Shown piece after piece: positions 1-9,711 of a stretch of DNA of 64,000 nucleotides. The DNA lies in assembly GCF_026153515.1 (NCBI RefSeq), contig NZ_CP110644.1, forward strand, positions 5,273,501-5,337,500, in the 5' to 3' direction. The notes under the pieces were generated by a model. That model was not told the origin of the DNA, searched no databases, and saw only the letters and a program-made list of their open reading frames with translations. Position 1 is the stretch's first letter. Every line of letters starts with the position of its first letter. The position numbers were made by a program, and so were the translations under genes. Source of the stretch: Pseudomonas sp. KU26590. Lineage in GTDB: Bacteria > Pseudomonadota > Gammaproteobacteria > Pseudomonadales > Pseudomonadaceae.

Positions 1-84
1 AAAAATCAGGACGTGCAGTCCCACCGCCCAGACGGACGGCCAGAAGTAGCTTTCCGAGGCGGACGGCTCTCGAATCGGCTGCAT
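1..84 (-). CDS. tolA: TolA, N-terminal fragment (cut by window edge)
   Basis: Only the first 28 codons are present. The ATG overlaps the tolR stop codon (TGATG), which suggests translational coupling. A short polar N-terminus (starting MQPIREPSASES) runs into a hydrophobic stretch, as expected for the single inner-membrane helix by which TolA sits in the TolQ-TolR complex. TolA then spans the periplasm to reach TolB/Pal and keeps the outer membrane tethered during division. The assignment rests mainly on gene order (ybgC-tolQ-tolR-tolA), because the diagnostic coiled-coil and C-terminal domains lie outside the window. Confidence 0.85.
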   Translation of the reverse strand, partial: MQPIREPSASESYFWPSVWAVGLHVLIF

Positions 85-548
85 CAGGGGGCCTCGGTAA
101 TCAAACCAACGTTCCCGACCCCGGCCTTCTGCAACCCGCCCATCGTGCCCATGACGGCGCCGTAGTCGACCGTCTTGTCGCCACGGATGAACACTTGAGT
201 CTGCTTGCCGGCCTCACGACCGGCCGCAATGATTTTGGTCACTGCGCTGGTCAGTTGCGGCAAGGTCATCGCCTTGTCCATTTGCTTGTCGGTGTCGACT
301 TCGCTGCCAAGGTTCCAGTAGTAGGTCTTGTCAGCCTTGATCGAGATCGTCAGGACCTGATTGTTGTTGTCCTGCGGCAAAGCCTCGCTGGAGACCTTGG
401 GCAGATCAACTTTCACGCCCTGGTTGATCATCGGAGCCGTCACCATGAAGATGACCAGCAGCACCAGCATCACGTCGATGTACGGCACCACGTTCATTTC
501 GGCGACCGGCTTGCGCTTGTTGCGTCGGCCGCGAGCGATTAAAGCCAT
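84..548 (-). CDS. tolR: TolR, ExbD/TolR-family proton-channel subunit
   Basis: A 154-residue inner-membrane protein of the Tol-Pal system. A basic N-terminus (RGRRNKRK) precedes one transmembrane helix at about residues 18-40. The helix carries the conserved aspartate D25 (PYIDVMLVLL), which in the ExbD/TolR family is the protonatable residue that couples proton flow to TolA movement. The remainder is a small periplasmic domain ending in IRGDKTVDYGAVM and a short tail. It lies 14 bases downstream of tolQ and overlaps tolA, so tolQ-tolR-tolA are probably cotranscribed. Length and start match the family. Confidence 0.97.
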   Translation of the reverse strand: MALIARGRRNKRKPVAEMNVVPYIDVMLVLLVIFMVTAPMINQGVKVDLPKVSSEALPQDNNNQVLTISIKADKTYYWNLGSEVDTDKQMDKAMTLPQLTSAVTKIIAAGREAGKQTQVFIRGDKTVDYGAVMGTMGGLQKAGVGNVGLITEAP

Positions 549-562
549 TGGGAAATACCTGC

Positions 563-1258
563 TTATTCTTCGCTGGTGTGCACTTTACGGTGCAGGATCG
601 CCTGGAACTCGTCGGCGAATGTGTAGTAACGACCGATCAGGTTCTCGCCACGAGCGGCGAAACGGTTGTAAGCGATGACCGCAGGGATCGCTGCGAACAG
701 GCCGATGGCGGTGGCAATCAACGCTTCGGCGATACCCGGTGCAACGGTGGCCAGGGTGGCCTGCTGCGCAGTGGCCAGACCGCGGAAGGAGTTCATGATC
801 CCCCAGACGGTACCGAACAGACCGACGTATGGGCTGGTAGAACCCACGGTTGCCAGAAATGGCAGGCTCTGCTCGAGTTTTTCTTCTTCACGGGAGATCG
901 CGACGCGCATGGCGCGTGCAACACCTTCCATGACGGCGTCTGGATCAACGCCCGCCTGCTGACGCAGACGGGAAAATTCCTTGAAGCCCGCGCGGAAGAT
1001 CTGCTCAACGCCTGAGTCCGGATCCGGGTTGCTGCCAGCCTGACGGTAGAGCTTGGACAAATCGATGCCTGACCAGAAGCGCTCCTCAAAGCTCTCCAGT
1101 GCCCGACGTCCGGCGCGCAGCATGGCGCTGCGCTGAAAAATCATGACCCACGAGGTGACCGAGGCGGCCACCAGGATCAGCATCACCAACTGCACAACCA
1201 CGCTGGCATTGCTGACCAAACTCCACATGGAGGAATGGTCGACGACGTTAGCTTCCAC
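563..1258 (-). CDS. tolQ: TolQ, ExbB/TolQ-family proton-channel subunit
   Basis: A 231-residue inner-membrane protein with three predicted helices at about residues 14-38, 135-160 and 165-195, the MotA/ExbB/TolQ architecture. With TolR it forms the proton-driven stator that energises TolA. The longest reading frame extends 16 codons further upstream, but I choose the GTG at 1258. It has an AGGAGA ribosome binding site six bases upstream and gives the usual Pseudomonas length and N-terminus ([13 protein letters not shown]). This start lies 11 bases inside the end of ybgC, consistent with coupled translation. Confidence 0.96.
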   Translation of the reverse strand: MEANVVDHSSMWSLVSNASVVVQLVMLILVAASVTSWVMIFQRSAMLRAGRRALESFEERFWSGIDLSKLYRQAGSNPDPDSGVEQIFRAGFKEFSRLRQQAGVDPDAVMEGVARAMRVAISREEEKLEQSLPFLATVGSTSPYVGLFGTVWGIMNSFRGLATAQQATLATVAPGIAEALIATAIGLFAAIPAVIAYNRFAARGENLIGRYYTFADEFQAILHRKVHTSEE

Positions 1259-1718
1259 GCTGTATCTCCTGCTCTGAATGTGTACCCGCGCCGCCCTGCC
1301 CGGCAAAGGCCGTGCGCAGAGCTTCGGGAATGGCCCGGGGTTTCAAACTGTCGGCGCGCACACACGCCACCAAAAACTGCCCTTCACAGAGCAGCACATC
1401 ATCCGCAGCCCGCCTGACCTGTTGCTGAAAGCGCAGGCTGGCGCGGTTCAATTCGATTACTTCGGCGCTGATCAGCAGTTCGTCATCCAGCCGCGCGGGC
1501 TTGTGATAGCGAGCCTCGCTTGAATGCACGACAAACAACAGGTTCTCGATACCCGCCATTGCGGATTGGGCAAAGCCCAGTTCCCGCAGTCGCTCGGTTC
1601 GAGCCCGCTCCATGAATTTCAGGTAATTGACGTAGTAAACGATGCCGCCGGCATCGGTGTCCTCGTAATAAACGCGACAACGATGTGCGAACGACTGAGC
1701 CCCGTTTTGCGCGCGCAT
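1248..1718 (-). CDS. ybgC: YbgC, Tol-Pal-associated acyl-CoA thioesterase
   Basis: A 156-residue hot-dog-fold thioesterase of the 4-hydroxybenzoyl-CoA thioesterase type. The family motif YYEDTDAGG is at residues 17-25, with D22 matching the catalytic aspartate of Escherichia coli YbgC. It is the first gene of the tol cluster and overlaps tolQ. In other proteobacteria YbgC hydrolyses acyl-CoAs and is linked to phospholipid metabolism; its exact contribution to Tol-Pal is not settled. The 136-base gap between it and ruvB presumably holds the tol promoter, though I cannot name clear -35/-10 boxes. Confidence 0.94.
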   Translation of the reverse strand: MRAQNGAQSFAHRCRVYYEDTDAGGIVYYVNYLKFMERARTERLRELGFAQSAMAGIENLLFVVHSSEARYHKPARLDDELLISAEVIELNRASLRFQQQVRRAADDVLLCEGQFLVACVRADSLKPRAIPEALRTAFAGQGGAGTHSEQEIQRGS

Positions 1719-1854
1719 ACTCTAGTGCTTACTCCTCAGGTTGCCAATCCGGCCAGGCAACTGTTTTCACTGTTTTTTCTGCCAGCAGCACATCACGTTG
1801 CGGTGACTGCCCGTCTGACCATCAAACACCCGAATAAATCGGTTGATCGTGCAT

Positions 1855-2910
1855 TTATTCGTCAGGGTCTTCGACCGGCTCATCAATCACCACCCGGTCG
1901 CCCATCCGCGAGGGAATGTTCAGACCGAAGTGCAGATACGCATGCCGCGTGACCATGCGGCCGCGAGGTGTGCGCATCATATAGCCTTGCTGTATCAAAT
2001 AGGGCTCCAGCACGTCCTCAATTGTGTGACGTTCTTCGCTGATGGCCGCGGCAAGGTTATCCACCCCGACCGGCCCGCCATCGAACTTCTCGATCATCGT
2101 CAGCAGCAAGCGCCGGTCCTGATGATCGAAACCGCGCTCGTCGACGTCCAGCAGGTTCAGCGCAAGGTCAGCAATGGCCTTGGTGATCTCCCCCTTGGCG
2201 CGTACCTCGGCGAAGTCCCGCACCCGACGCAGCAACCGGTTGGCGATCCGTGGCGTTCCCCGCGCACGACGGGCAATCTCGAATGCGCCTTCGTCCTCGA
2301 TGTACAGCCCGAGAATTTTCGCTGAACGCGACACGATCGTTGCAAGATCCGCGGTGCTATAGAACTCAAGACGCTGCACGATACCGAAACGGTCACGCAG
2401 CGGATTGGTCAGCATGCCCGCGCGGGTAGTTGCACCCACCAGCGTGAACGGCGGCAGATCGAGCTTGATGGAGCGCGCCGCAGGGCCTTCACCGATCATG
2501 ATGTCCAGCTGGAAATCTTCCATTGCCGGGTACAGCACTTCCTCGACAATGGGTGACAGACGGTGGATTTCATCGATGAACAGCACGTCGTGCGGCTCAA
2601 GATTGGTGAGAATCGCCGCAAGATCACCCGGCCGTTCGAGCACGGGGCCCGAGGTGCTCTTGATCGACACGCCCATTTCCTGGGCGATGATATGCGCCAG
2701 CGTGGTTTTACCCAGACCCGGCGGACCGAAGATCAGCGTGTGGTCCAGCGCTTCATTGCGCCCGCGCGCCGCCTGGATGAACAGCTCCATTTGCTCACGC
2801 ACGGTGGGCTGACCGATGTAGTCGGCCAGGCTCAGCGGACGGATCGCACGGTCCAGTTGCTCGTCACGGTCACGCCCGGTGGCGGCGATCAGACGGTCGG
2901 CATCTATCAC
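1855..2910 (-). CDS. ruvB: RuvB, Holliday junction branch-migration ATPase
   Basis: A 351-residue AAA+ motor that drives branch migration of Holliday junctions together with RuvA. Walker A (GPPGLGKT) is at residues 62-69, Walker B (VLFIDEIH) includes D113 and E114, and the sensor/arginine region ([18 protein letters not shown]) follows. A winged-helix domain that contacts DNA forms the C-terminal third. It follows ruvA with no gap: the ruvA stop lies immediately upstream of the ruvB ATG. Both belong to a ruvC-ruvA-ruvB minus-strand cluster. Confidence 0.98.
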   Translation of the reverse strand: MIDADRLIAATGRDRDEQLDRAIRPLSLADYIGQPTVREQMELFIQAARGRNEALDHTLIFGPPGLGKTTLAHIIAQEMGVSIKSTSGPVLERPGDLAAILTNLEPHDVLFIDEIHRLSPIVEEVLYPAMEDFQLDIMIGEGPAARSIKLDLPPFTLVGATTRAGMLTNPLRDRFGIVQRLEFYSTADLATIVSRSAKILGLYIEDEGAFEIARRARGTPRIANRLLRRVRDFAEVRAKGEITKAIADLALNLLDVDERGFDHQDRRLLLTMIEKFDGGPVGVDNLAAAISEERHTIEDVLEPYLIQQGYMMRTPRGRMVTRHAYLHFGLNIPSRMGDRVVIDEPVEDPDE

Positions 2911-3519
2911 TTACAGCATCCCCTTCAGTGCGCGGCGAATGAGGTCTTCGCTGCTGAGATTCTTGTCCTTGATCGCGGTCACTGCCTTGCTCGCTTCCTG
3001 GGGTTTGTAGCCCAGGGAAATCAACGCGCTGACAGCATCCGACTCGGCCGTCGCCACCGCAACCGGCGCGCCCGGCCCGTCCGATACCAGCGCGAAGGTG
3101 CCCGGCAACGAATCCCACGCCTTGAAGCGATCCTTCAGTTCGACCAGCAGACGCTCGGCGGTCTTCTTGCCAACGCCCGGGACGCGGGTCAGCGCGGAGG
3201 TGTCCTGCGCCTGGACACAGCGCACCAACTCGTCCACTTCCAGCGTCGACATCAGGGCCAGCGCCAGCTTCGGCCCGACACCGTTCAGGCGAATCAGCTC
3301 TCGGAACATCTCGCGGTCACGCTTTTCGTAGAACCCGAACAGCAGGTGTGCGTCTTCGCGGACCACCAGATGGATATGCAGCGTCACGGTTTCGCCCAGA
3401 TGAGGCAGCCGATAAAGCGTGGTCATGGGCACTTCGACTTCGTAACCCACGCCGTTGACATCCAGTACCAGATGCGGCGGCTGCTTCTCGACCAACGTAC
3501 CGCGTAGACGTCCAATCAC
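2911..3519 (-). CDS. ruvA: RuvA, Holliday junction-binding protein
   Basis: A 202-residue tetrameric protein that holds the four-way junction open for RuvB. An N-terminal OB fold starting [12 protein letters not shown] spans about residues 1-65. Two helix-hairpin-helix DNA-binding motifs follow ([13 protein letters not shown] and [15 protein letters not shown]). A flexible linker leads to the small C-terminal domain that regulates RuvB ([17 protein letters not shown]). It is adjacent to ruvB and 61 bases downstream of ruvC, the usual pseudomonad arrangement. Confidence 0.98.
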   Translation of the reverse strand: MIGRLRGTLVEKQPPHLVLDVNGVGYEVEVPMTTLYRLPHLGETVTLHIHLVVREDAHLLFGFYEKRDREMFRELIRLNGVGPKLALALMSTLEVDELVRCVQAQDTSALTRVPGVGKKTAERLLVELKDRFKAWDSLPGTFALVSDGPGAPVAVATAESDAVSALISLGYKPQEASKAVTAIKDKNLSSEDLIRRALKGML

Positions 3520-3580
3520 GAATCAAATCCTTTCCAGATGCCCGCCGCTGGGACGGGCCGTGCTAACACAAATAATGCCA

Positions 3581-4105
3581 TCAGAGCCGCAAGCGACCGC
3601 CACGACTGCGCGCGGTATTAAGGCCGTGAGGGATGAGACTGGATCGGGTATGCGCGTGACACATGGCGATTGCCAGTGCGTCCGACGCATCCACTTGGGG
3701 CTTGGTGGTCAGCTTGAGCAGGTGCATGACCATCATCATCACCTGATCCTTGTTGGCGCCGCCTGTTCCTGCGACGGCCTGCTTGACCTGAGTCGCGGTG
3801 TACTCGGCGATCTCCAGTCCCTCTTCGGCGCCTGCAACGATCGCGGCACCACGGGCCTGGCCCAGCTTCAAGGCCGAGTCCGGGTTACGCGCCATAAACA
3901 CTTTCTCAATGCCCATCGTCACTGGGCCGTATGTCTGAATGACCTCGCGCACGCCGCGATACACGATCTGCAGCCGCTCATGAAGCAAGCCGGTGCCCGT
4001 GCGAATGCAGCCCGAGGCCACGTACTCGCAGCCGCGTCCGGTGTCACGCACCACGCCGAAGCCGGTAATTCGTGAACCGGGGTCAATACCTAAAATAAGA
4101 GTCAT
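3581..4105 (-). CDS. ruvC: RuvC, Holliday junction resolvase
   Basis: A 174-residue endonuclease that cuts Holliday junctions symmetrically after RuvAB branch migration. The RNase H-like fold is marked by the N-terminal acidic motif ([10 protein letters not shown]), the central glutamate ([10 protein letters not shown]) and the C-terminal aspartates ([15 protein letters not shown]). The longest frame begins 15 codons earlier, but the ATG at 4105 gives the family start [10 protein letters not shown] and the family length. The downstream gap to ruvA is short, so all three ruv genes are probably one transcript. Confidence 0.97.
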   Translation of the reverse strand: MTLILGIDPGSRITGFGVVRDTGRGCEYVASGCIRTGTGLLHERLQIVYRGVREVIQTYGPVTMGIEKVFMARNPDSALKLGQARGAAIVAGAEEGLEIAEYTATQVKQAVAGTGGANKDQVMMMVMHLLKLTTKPQVDASDALAIAMCHAHTRSSLIPHGLNTARSRGGRLRL

Positions 4106-4160
4106 AACGCCTGCAGCTTGAGAGGTAACGCGAACAATTGGACGCAGCATAAAGGCAGAA

Positions 4161-4208
4161 GCCGGAGGCCGATAGCGTTGATCATCAACGCTTCGTGCGC
4201 TCCGGCCT
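4161..4208. repeat. Nested hairpin between yebC and ruvC
   Basis: An inner near-perfect palindrome, AGCGTTGATCATCAACGCT (9-base arms, one central base), is enclosed by outer arms GCCGGAG and CTCCGGC. There is no T-tract on either strand, so it is not a classical intrinsic terminator. It lies between the yebC stop and the ruvC start on the minus strand and could act in RNA processing or as a weak terminator. Confidence 0.5.
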
Positions 4209-4229
4209 CAAGTCCGAGCGGGTAAACGA

Positions 4230-4976
4230 TCAGCCAAGCTGCTCCAGCACCTCGTCCGGGATTTCTGCGTTGGAATAGACATTCTGCACGTCGTCCAGGT
4301 CTTCCAGCATATCGATCAGCTTGAGGACCTTTTCCGCCATGTCCAGATCGAGCACCGCACTGGTGGTCGGCTGCATCACGATTTCCGCATCGGCGGGCGT
4401 GAAACCAGCGGCTTCCAGCGCGTTGCGCACGGCATAGAAACTGGAGAACGAGGTAAAGACGTCAATGGAGCCGTCTTCGTGGGTGACCACGTCGTCAGCG
4501 TCCGCTTCCATGGCGGCTTCGATCAGCGCGTCTTCATCAACGCCCGGTGCAAAGGAAACCTGCCCCTTGCGCTCGAACAGATAGGACACCGAACCGTCAG
4601 TCCCCAGGTTGCCACCGCATTTGCTGAAGGCATGACGCACGGCAGCCGCAGTCCGGTTACGGTTATCGGTCATGGTTTCGACCATGACCGCAACGCCGCC
4701 GGGGCCGTAGCCTTCGTAACCCAGTTCGACCATGTCATCGGCATCGGCGGCGCCGGCACCACGAGCGATGGCGCGGTCGATGATGTCGCGACTCATGTTC
4801 GCGCCCAGGGCCTTGTCCTGCGCCAGACGCAGACGCGGGTTCGACGCCGGGTCAGCACCGCCCTGACGGGCAGCGACGGTCAGTTCGCGGATCCACTTGG
4901 TGAAGATCTTGCCTTTCTTGGCATCCTGACGCTCTTTGCGGTGCTTGATGTTCGCCCACTTGGAATGACCAGCCAT
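4230..4976 (-). CDS. pmpR: YebC/PmpR-family transcriptional regulator
   Basis: A 248-residue YebC/PmpR protein. The start at 4976 gives the invariant N-terminus [14 protein letters not shown]; the frame is open further upstream but the family never extends there. The typical acidic central segment and the C-terminal [20 protein letters not shown] are present. In Pseudomonas aeruginosa the orthologue PmpR represses the quinolone-signal regulator pqsR. Members elsewhere have also been tied to relief of ribosome stalling, so the role here could be transcriptional or translational. It lies between aspS and ruvC, a common proteobacterial linkage. Confidence 0.93.
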   Translation of the reverse strand: MAGHSKWANIKHRKERQDAKKGKIFTKWIRELTVAARQGGADPASNPRLRLAQDKALGANMSRDIIDRAIARGAGAADADDMVELGYEGYGPGGVAVMVETMTDNRNRTAAAVRHAFSKCGGNLGTDGSVSYLFERKGQVSFAPGVDEDALIEAAMEADADDVVTHEDGSIDVFTSFSSFYAVRNALEAAGFTPADAEIVMQPTTSAVLDLDMAEKVLKLIDMLEDLDDVQNVYSNAEIPDEVLEQLG

Positions 4977-5071
4977 AACACGCTCCAAACCTTGAAACAC
5001 GCACGCCCGCGCTCGATCACTCAAACGCAGACGCTTCACTCGAATCTGTGCCCGGAATGGGCGGGGATCAG

Positions 5072-5095
5072 GGCGGACCGAATGGTCGGTCCGCC
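5072..5095. repeat. GC-rich hairpin between aspS and yebC
   Basis: Arms GGCGGACCG and CGGTCCGCC are separated by a six-base loop, 19 bases past the aspS stop on the minus strand. No run of T follows on either strand, so termination by it would be weak or factor-dependent. It could instead be a processing site in an aspS-yebC-ruv transcript. Confidence 0.45.
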
Positions 5096-5114
5096 GAGCC
5101 CTTGGCTACACGGC

Positions 5115-6890
5115 TTACTCGGCCTTCGGCGTCTCGCGCAGGCGGATGTGCAGCTCGCGCAGTGCCTTGGCATCAACCACGCCCGGCGCCTGGGTCATGA
5201 CGTCCGCAGCACTCTGGGTTTTCGGGAAGGCAATGACTTCACGAATCGACTGAGCGCCGGTCATCAGCATGACCAGACGATCCAGACCGAACGCCAGACC
5301 ACCGTGGGGCGGCGCGCCGTACTTCAGCGCATCGAGCAGGAAGCCGAACTTCTCTTGCTGTTCGTCTTCGGAAATACCCAGCAGACGGAACACGGCCTGC
5401 TGCATTTCCTTGCGATGGATACGGATCGAACCGCCGCCCAGCTCAGTGCCGTTCAGCACCATGTCGTACGCGCGGGACAGCGCGGTGGCAGGGTTGGCTT
5501 CGAGCTCTTCAGGCGAGCATTTCGGCGCGGTGAACGGGTGGTGCAGCGCAGAGAAGCTGCCATCGTCGTTTTCTTCGAACATCGGGAAGTCGACGACCCA
5601 CATCGGTGCCCACTCGCAGGTGAGCAGGTTCAGGTCGTGGCCCAGCTTGATGCGCAGAGCGCCCAGTGCTTCGCTGACAATTTTGAATTTGTCGGCGCCG
5701 AAGAACACGATGTCGCCGTCCACTGCACCCACGCGATCAAGGATCACGTTGAGGTTGGCTTCCGGGATGTTCTTGACGATTGGCGACTGCAGGCCTTCGA
5801 CGCCTTTGGCGCGCTCGTTGACCTTGATGTAGGCCAGGCCTTTGGCGCCGTAGATGCCGACGAACTTGGTGTAGTCGTCGATCTTGCTGCGCGGCATGCT
5901 CGCGCCGCCGGGAACGCGCAGCGCCGTGACACGGCACTTCGGATCGTTCGCAGGACCGCTGAACACCTTGAAGTCCACTGCCTGAAGCTGATCGGCAACG
6001 TCAACCAGCTCCAGCGGGTTACGCAGGTCTGGCTTGTCGGAACCGTAGCGGCGCATGGCTTCTTCAAAGGTCATGTGGGGGAAGTCATCGAACTCCACAT
6101 CCAGCACTTCCTTGAAGAGCTTGCGAATCATGGTCTCGGTGATGCCCATGATGTCGGCTTCGTTGAGGAAGCTGGTCTCGATGTCGATCTGAGTGAATTC
6201 AGGCTGACGGTCGGCACGCAGGTCTTCGTCGCGGAAGCACTTGGCGATCTGGTAGTAACGGTCGAAACCGGCAACCATCAGCAGCTGTTTGAACAGCTGA
6301 GGCGATTGCGGCAGAGCAAAGAAGCTGCCTGGGTGGGTACGGCTTGGGACCAGGTAATCACGGGCGCCTTCGGGCGTTGCGCGAGTGAGGATCGGCGTCT
6401 CGACATCAAGGAAGCCGTTGCCGTCCAGAAAGCCACGGATGCTGGAGGTGATGCGCGAGCGCAGACGCAGCTTTTCAGCCATCTCCGGACGACGCAGGTC
6501 GATGAACCGATAACGCAGGCGGGTTTCTTCGCCGACGTCAGAGTATTCGTTCAGCGGGAACGGCGGGGTTTCCGACTCGTTGAGCACTTCCAGCTCGTAG
6601 CCCAACACCTCGATCGCGCCCGACGCCATGTTCGGGTTGACGGCGCCGGCAGGACGCGCACGCACCTTACCGGTCAGCTTGACCACGTATTCGCTGCGAA
6701 CACGGTCGGCGATGGCGAAAGTGTCAGCACGATCGGGATCGAAAACCACTTGGGCCAGACCTTCACGATCGCGAATATCGAGGAAAATCACCCCCCCGTG
6801 GTCGCGACGGCGATGGACCCATCCGCAAAGGGTAATTTCCTGACCTTCCAGGCTTTCGTTCAGTTGGCCGCAATAATGGCTGCGCATCAT
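5115..6890 (-). CDS. aspS: Aspartyl-tRNA synthetase (non-discriminating type)
   Basis: A 591-residue class IIb synthetase. An N-terminal OB anticodon-binding fold ([19 protein letters not shown]) precedes the catalytic core with motif 2 ([21 protein letters not shown]), a bacterial GAD insertion at about 290-420, and motif 3 ([12 protein letters not shown]). In Pseudomonas the enzyme charges both tRNA-Asp and tRNA-Asn, with GatCAB amidating Asp-tRNA-Asn; I infer the same here from family membership. The start at 6890 ([13 protein letters not shown]) gives the family length, discarding 24 upstream codons. Confidence 0.97.
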   Translation of the reverse strand: MMRSHYCGQLNESLEGQEITLCGWVHRRRDHGGVIFLDIRDREGLAQVVFDPDRADTFAIADRVRSEYVVKLTGKVRARPAGAVNPNMASGAIEVLGYELEVLNESETPPFPLNEYSDVGEETRLRYRFIDLRRPEMAEKLRLRSRITSSIRGFLDGNGFLDVETPILTRATPEGARDYLVPSRTHPGSFFALPQSPQLFKQLLMVAGFDRYYQIAKCFRDEDLRADRQPEFTQIDIETSFLNEADIMGITETMIRKLFKEVLDVEFDDFPHMTFEEAMRRYGSDKPDLRNPLELVDVADQLQAVDFKVFSGPANDPKCRVTALRVPGGASMPRSKIDDYTKFVGIYGAKGLAYIKVNERAKGVEGLQSPIVKNIPEANLNVILDRVGAVDGDIVFFGADKFKIVSEALGALRIKLGHDLNLLTCEWAPMWVVDFPMFEENDDGSFSALHHPFTAPKCSPEELEANPATALSRAYDMVLNGTELGGGSIRIHRKEMQQAVFRLLGISEDEQQEKFGFLLDALKYGAPPHGGLAFGLDRLVMLMTGAQSIREVIAFPKTQSAADVMTQAPGVVDAKALRELHIRLRETPKAE

Positions 6891-7151
6891 GATCGTGTGT
6901 TCACTTCTCGTAATTCGGAATTCGATGGAGCTTTCGCCCGTCGCCGGTGCAAGGGTGCGCAAGCTTTGGCATGCAGTCCGACCTGAGGGTCAGTTCCTGC
7001 CTTCCACAGTAAGGCGGGGGATTATATAGGGATAATCATCGCTGTGCAGCCGCGCAGCCCGATACCGGGCAAGAAGATGTCGGCACGTGGCGCTGATGCC
7101 GCAGTGCCGCCAGCGAATGCGGGCCCGCCTGAGCGCGCCCGCTGAATCAGG

Positions 7152-7499
7152 TCATGTCGGGGACGGCGTCAGGCGCAGCCCCTCGGCACTCAACGCGTGT
7201 GCTACGCACACGACGCGAATCAGGCCGCTGAAGTTCTTGACGCCGCCGTAACGCAGGTGAACCTCGCGATCGACGTAAGACAGCACGGCGTTGATGGAGC
7301 AATCGTTGAATCGTGCCATTTCGGACAGAATATTCCAGTACACCTCCTCAAGTCGCAGGCATGTGGCCAGCCCGTTCAGCCTCACCGATCTGGAGTGCGG
7401 CTGGGCCAGACTCATGTTGAAATTTTCGATAAAAGGGTCGCCCCGTGCGTTCAGGCACTGGGTCGGCTCCCATCCCTCTCGGGCAGTATTCGGATTCAT
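7152..7499 (-). CDS. Orphan ribbon-helix-helix (RHH_4-like) protein
   Basis: A 115-residue protein. The segment at about residues 36-85 (HSRSVRLNGLATCLRLEEVYWNILSEM) reads like the Arc/MetJ-type ribbon-helix-helix fold that Pseudomonas genomes annotate as RHH_4: a beta strand with alternating basic residues followed by two helices. That would make it a small DNA-binding dimer, but no partner toxin or operator is next to it, so the target is unknown. I chose the ATG at 7499, which has a GGGGA ribosome binding site close upstream, over the 58-codon longer frame. It follows aspS on the same strand, well separated from dps. Confidence 0.7.
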   Translation of the reverse strand: MNPNTAREGWEPTQCLNARGDPFIENFNMSLAQPHSRSVRLNGLATCLRLEEVYWNILSEMARFNDCSINAVLSYVDREVHLRYGGVKNFSGLIRVVCVAHALSAEGLRLTPSPT

Positions 7500-7868
7500 G
7501 CAGGTTCCCCACGTTGCGATTACGGATATGGCATCGGCACCTTCGCAATCAGTTGAAAAGAGGTGTCTATCAAGCCGTATTCCCAACGACGCAACCAGCA
7601 GAAGGAGCACTCTGAATCTGTAGGAGATCACCACAGCGCAGGGGTGATTTTCGAGAGCCAGCGAATGGCCCATCCCCTGTCTTCCTCGGGGTATTAGATA
7701 TGTATTTTTTGCTGATTTATTTCGTCCCAGCGGGCCCGATCACTGCGGGCAGCACGACCTGAAAAGGGGTCGCGACTGAACCTTACAGATGGGCTGTGTG
7801 AGCTGGAGGATTTAACGCAGAAGGTAAATCAGAGGGGTATTGTCGAGTGCGCGGAAGAAAAGCAGTGC
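7500..7868. other. Intergenic stretch upstream of the RHH gene
   Basis: No coding sequence is supported here. It should contain the promoter of the minus-strand ribbon-helix-helix gene, but no convincing -35/-10 pair stands out. The open frame continuing upstream of that gene has unlike composition and no ribosome binding site. Confidence 0.5.
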
Positions 7869-7898
7869 GGAGCGGGCAGTATTTGCGCTGCCCGCTCC
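7869..7898 (-). terminator. Intrinsic terminator of dps
   Basis: Perfect 11-base arms (GGAGCGGGCAG / CTGCCCGCTCC) with an eight-base loop lie about 26 bases past the dps stop. On the minus strand the stem is followed within a few bases by CTTTTCTTCC, a modest U-rich tail. Confidence 0.7.
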
Positions 7899-7923
7899 TT
7901 TCATTTCATCGACCAGGTATTGA

Positions 7924-8397
7924 TTACTGAGCTTCAAGCATCGAGCGCAGCATCCAGGCAGTCTTCTCATGCACTTGCATGCGCTGGGTCAGCAAGTCCG
8001 CCGTTGGTTCGTCGCTCACTTTGTCCAGCAACGGGAAAATGCCACGGGCCGTGCGGGTGACCGCTTCCTGACCCTGAACCAGCGAACGGATCATGTCCTC
8101 GGCCGCGGGTACGCCCTCTTCTTCCTTGATCGACGACAAGCGTGCATAGGTCGAGTAGGTGCCCGGCGCCGGGAAGCCCAGTGCGCGGATACGTTCTGCG
8201 ATCTGATCCACCGCCAGCGCCAGCTCGTTGTATTGCTCTTCAAACATCAGGTGCAGCGTACGAAAAGCCGGGCCAGTCACGTTCCAGTGAAAGTTATGGG
8301 TTTTCAGATACAACACGTAGGTGTCTGCCAGCAGGCGGGAAAGACCGTCCACGATGGACTTGCGGTCTTCTTCGCTGATGCCGATATCGATTGCCAT
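7924..8397 (-). CDS. dps: Dps-family miniferritin
   Basis: A 157-residue Dps protein (DNA-binding protein from starved cells). Dps dodecamers oxidise Fe(II) with peroxide, store the iron and can coat DNA. The inter-subunit ferroxidase ligands are visible with correct spacing: H37 ([10 protein letters not shown]), H49, D64 and E68. The N-terminus is short and not very basic, so direct DNA binding is less certain than iron storage. It stands alone, with its own terminator downstream and a GAGGG ribosome binding site upstream of the ATG. An OxyR or RpoS link would be plausible from family knowledge, but no site was identified. Confidence 0.93.
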   Translation of the reverse strand: MAIDIGISEEDRKSIVDGLSRLLADTYVLYLKTHNFHWNVTGPAFRTLHLMFEEQYNELALAVDQIAERIRALGFPAPGTYSTYARLSSIKEEEGVPAAEDMIRSLVQGQEAVTRTARGIFPLLDKVSDEPTADLLTQRMQVHEKTAWMLRSMLEAQ

Positions 8398-8820
8398 GTT
8401 CAGCCCTCTTCTATGATGGTTTTTTCAAACGACTGCCGACCACTCTACCAAGACCATCGGCCCTGCGCAGCCATCTGTCGGGATTAGTTCGGCCACTACG
8501 CCGCAGTCAGACCTGCTTCCTTTAATAGCAACGATCGGCTCGACGGTTTGTTTATGGGGGGCGCTCTGGAACGAGCTTTTGACCGGAATCATAAAAAACT
8601 GACACACGGTGCCAATCACCGGCCGGTGCGGGCGCTAAGCGCTTGATTTGAGTAGCTCTCGGCTTTGCTGTTAAATACAGTCGCGCTGCCGCCAAAGTGC
8701 CGTCCGGCGACAGTGCATAGGCGGGACCGACACTCGTGCATCACGCCTCCTTTTTTTCCCGAAGCGTACCGAAGGTCACCCGCTATTTCCTTGTGATCCA
8801 TCTTAATGTGAGTCATCGAA
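8398..8820. other. Divergent promoter region, no gene seen
   Basis: It separates minus-strand dps from the plus-strand cold-shock-domain gene and must hold both promoters. Short open frames here show no ribosome binding site, no family signature and poor codon usage. I see no convincing promoter boxes or regulatory palindrome. Confidence 0.5.
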
Positions 8821-9426
8821 ATGTTGAAAATAGTCCACCTGCTAACGGGCGCAGCTGCCCTGCTGCTGTCTTTCATCCCCAGCCTGCGTAGTGAAGCGCT
8901 GTCTTCTTACCTGTCCCAACCGGATGCGCTGTACCTGGCGCTCTTCGGCCTCATCAACCTGGTGCTCGCGCCAGTGATTCCTTACTGGAACAAAGGTCCA
9001 CGTCATCAACTGCAAAACTTGGTCAGCGGCCTGCTCGTGCTGGCCGTCGTGCTTCAGATCCTCACGCTGGTCGTTCCACTTGAAACCATTGCCGGCCAGC
9101 CGGCCGTTCTGGTCAGCCTGCTCGCTGTCGTCATTGCCGTGGCCTTGCACCTGGCGGTCAGCTTTTACCGCTCCTCTCCCGCGCCCGCGACACAGTCCCA
9201 GGACTTGGGAAACCGCGATACAGGCACGGTAAAGTGGTTCAACACCTCCAAAGGCTTCGGATTCATTTCCCGTGACTCGGGCGACGATATCTTCGTGCAC
9301 TTTCGCGCCATTCGCGGCGAAGGCCACCGCGTTCTGGTCGAAGGCCAGCGTGTCGAGTTTTCGGTGATGAACCGCGACAAAGGCCTGCAAGCGGAAGACG
9401 TCATCGCTGCGCTCCCGCGCCGTTAA
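8821..9426 (+). CDS. Membrane protein with C-terminal cold-shock domain
   Basis: A 201-residue protein of two parts. The N-terminal half has four hydrophobic segments at about residues 1-22, 36-57, 64-86 and 92-116. After a linker, residues 135-200 form a complete cold-shock domain with RNP1 (KGFGFI) and RNP2 (DIFVHF) and the starting motif TGTVKWFN. Free cold-shock proteins bind single-stranded RNA or DNA as chaperones; here the domain would be held at the inner membrane facing the cytoplasm, if the four-helix topology is right. The gene is monocistronic, ends at a strong terminator shared with slyX, and has only a weak ribosome binding site. Function is unassigned. Confidence 0.88.
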   Translation: MLKIVHLLTGAAALLLSFIPSLRSEALSSYLSQPDALYLALFGLINLVLAPVIPYWNKGPRHQLQNLVSGLLVLAVVLQILTLVVPLETIAGQPAVLVSLLAVVIAVALHLAVSFYRSSPAPATQSQDLGNRDTGTVKWFNTSKGFGFISRDSGDDIFVHFRAIRGEGHRVLVEGQRVEFSVMNRDKGLQAEDVIAALPRR

Positions 9427-9437
9427 CGTCGCCCCAT

Positions 9438-9470
9438 AAAAAAACCGCGCTCACAGGCGCGGTTTTTTTT
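9438..9470. terminator. Bidirectional terminator between the cold-shock gene and slyX
   Basis: The stem AACCGCGC / GCGCGGTT with a six-base loop is flanked by an A-run on the left and a T-run on the right. It therefore serves both the plus-strand cold-shock-domain gene and the convergent minus-strand slyX. Confidence 0.9.
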
Positions 9471-9502
9471 GGCTGAAATTCCTGCCCTTAGCGCCCTTTC
9501 CC

Positions 9503-9709
9503 TTAATAGTGAGGAGGACGCGAGTCTTCAGCGAAGCCGTCGCCCTGCCCGCCCATTTCCTCCTGACGCTTGATCAGGGCGGCAATCTGTAATTCCAGGC
9601 GGTCAAGACTGCGCTGCTGGGCGACCAACACGTCATTGAGGGCCTGAATCGTATCGTCCTGAAAGGCCAGTCGACTTTCCAGCTCCATGACACGCGATTC
9701 GAGCTCCAT
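9503..9709 (-). CDS. slyX: SlyX homologue
   Basis: A 68-residue, highly charged coiled-coil protein. Heptad-like leucines run through [19 protein letters not shown] and onward, and the conserved C-terminal signature SRPPHY closes it, as in the SlyX family. The biochemical function of SlyX is unknown; the name comes from genetic association with phiX174 lysis in Escherichia coli. It lies two bases downstream of the HIT-protein gene, so the two are cotranscribed. Confidence 0.92.
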   Translation of the reverse strand: MELESRVMELESRLAFQDDTIQALNDVLVAQQRSLDRLELQIAALIKRQEEMGGQGDGFAEDSRPPHY

Positions 9710-9711
9710 GG

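Noticed and set aside
4479..6986. Open frame of 835 codons antisense to aspS and yebC
   Set aside because: It spans two confidently assigned genes in the opposite strand and shows no family motif.
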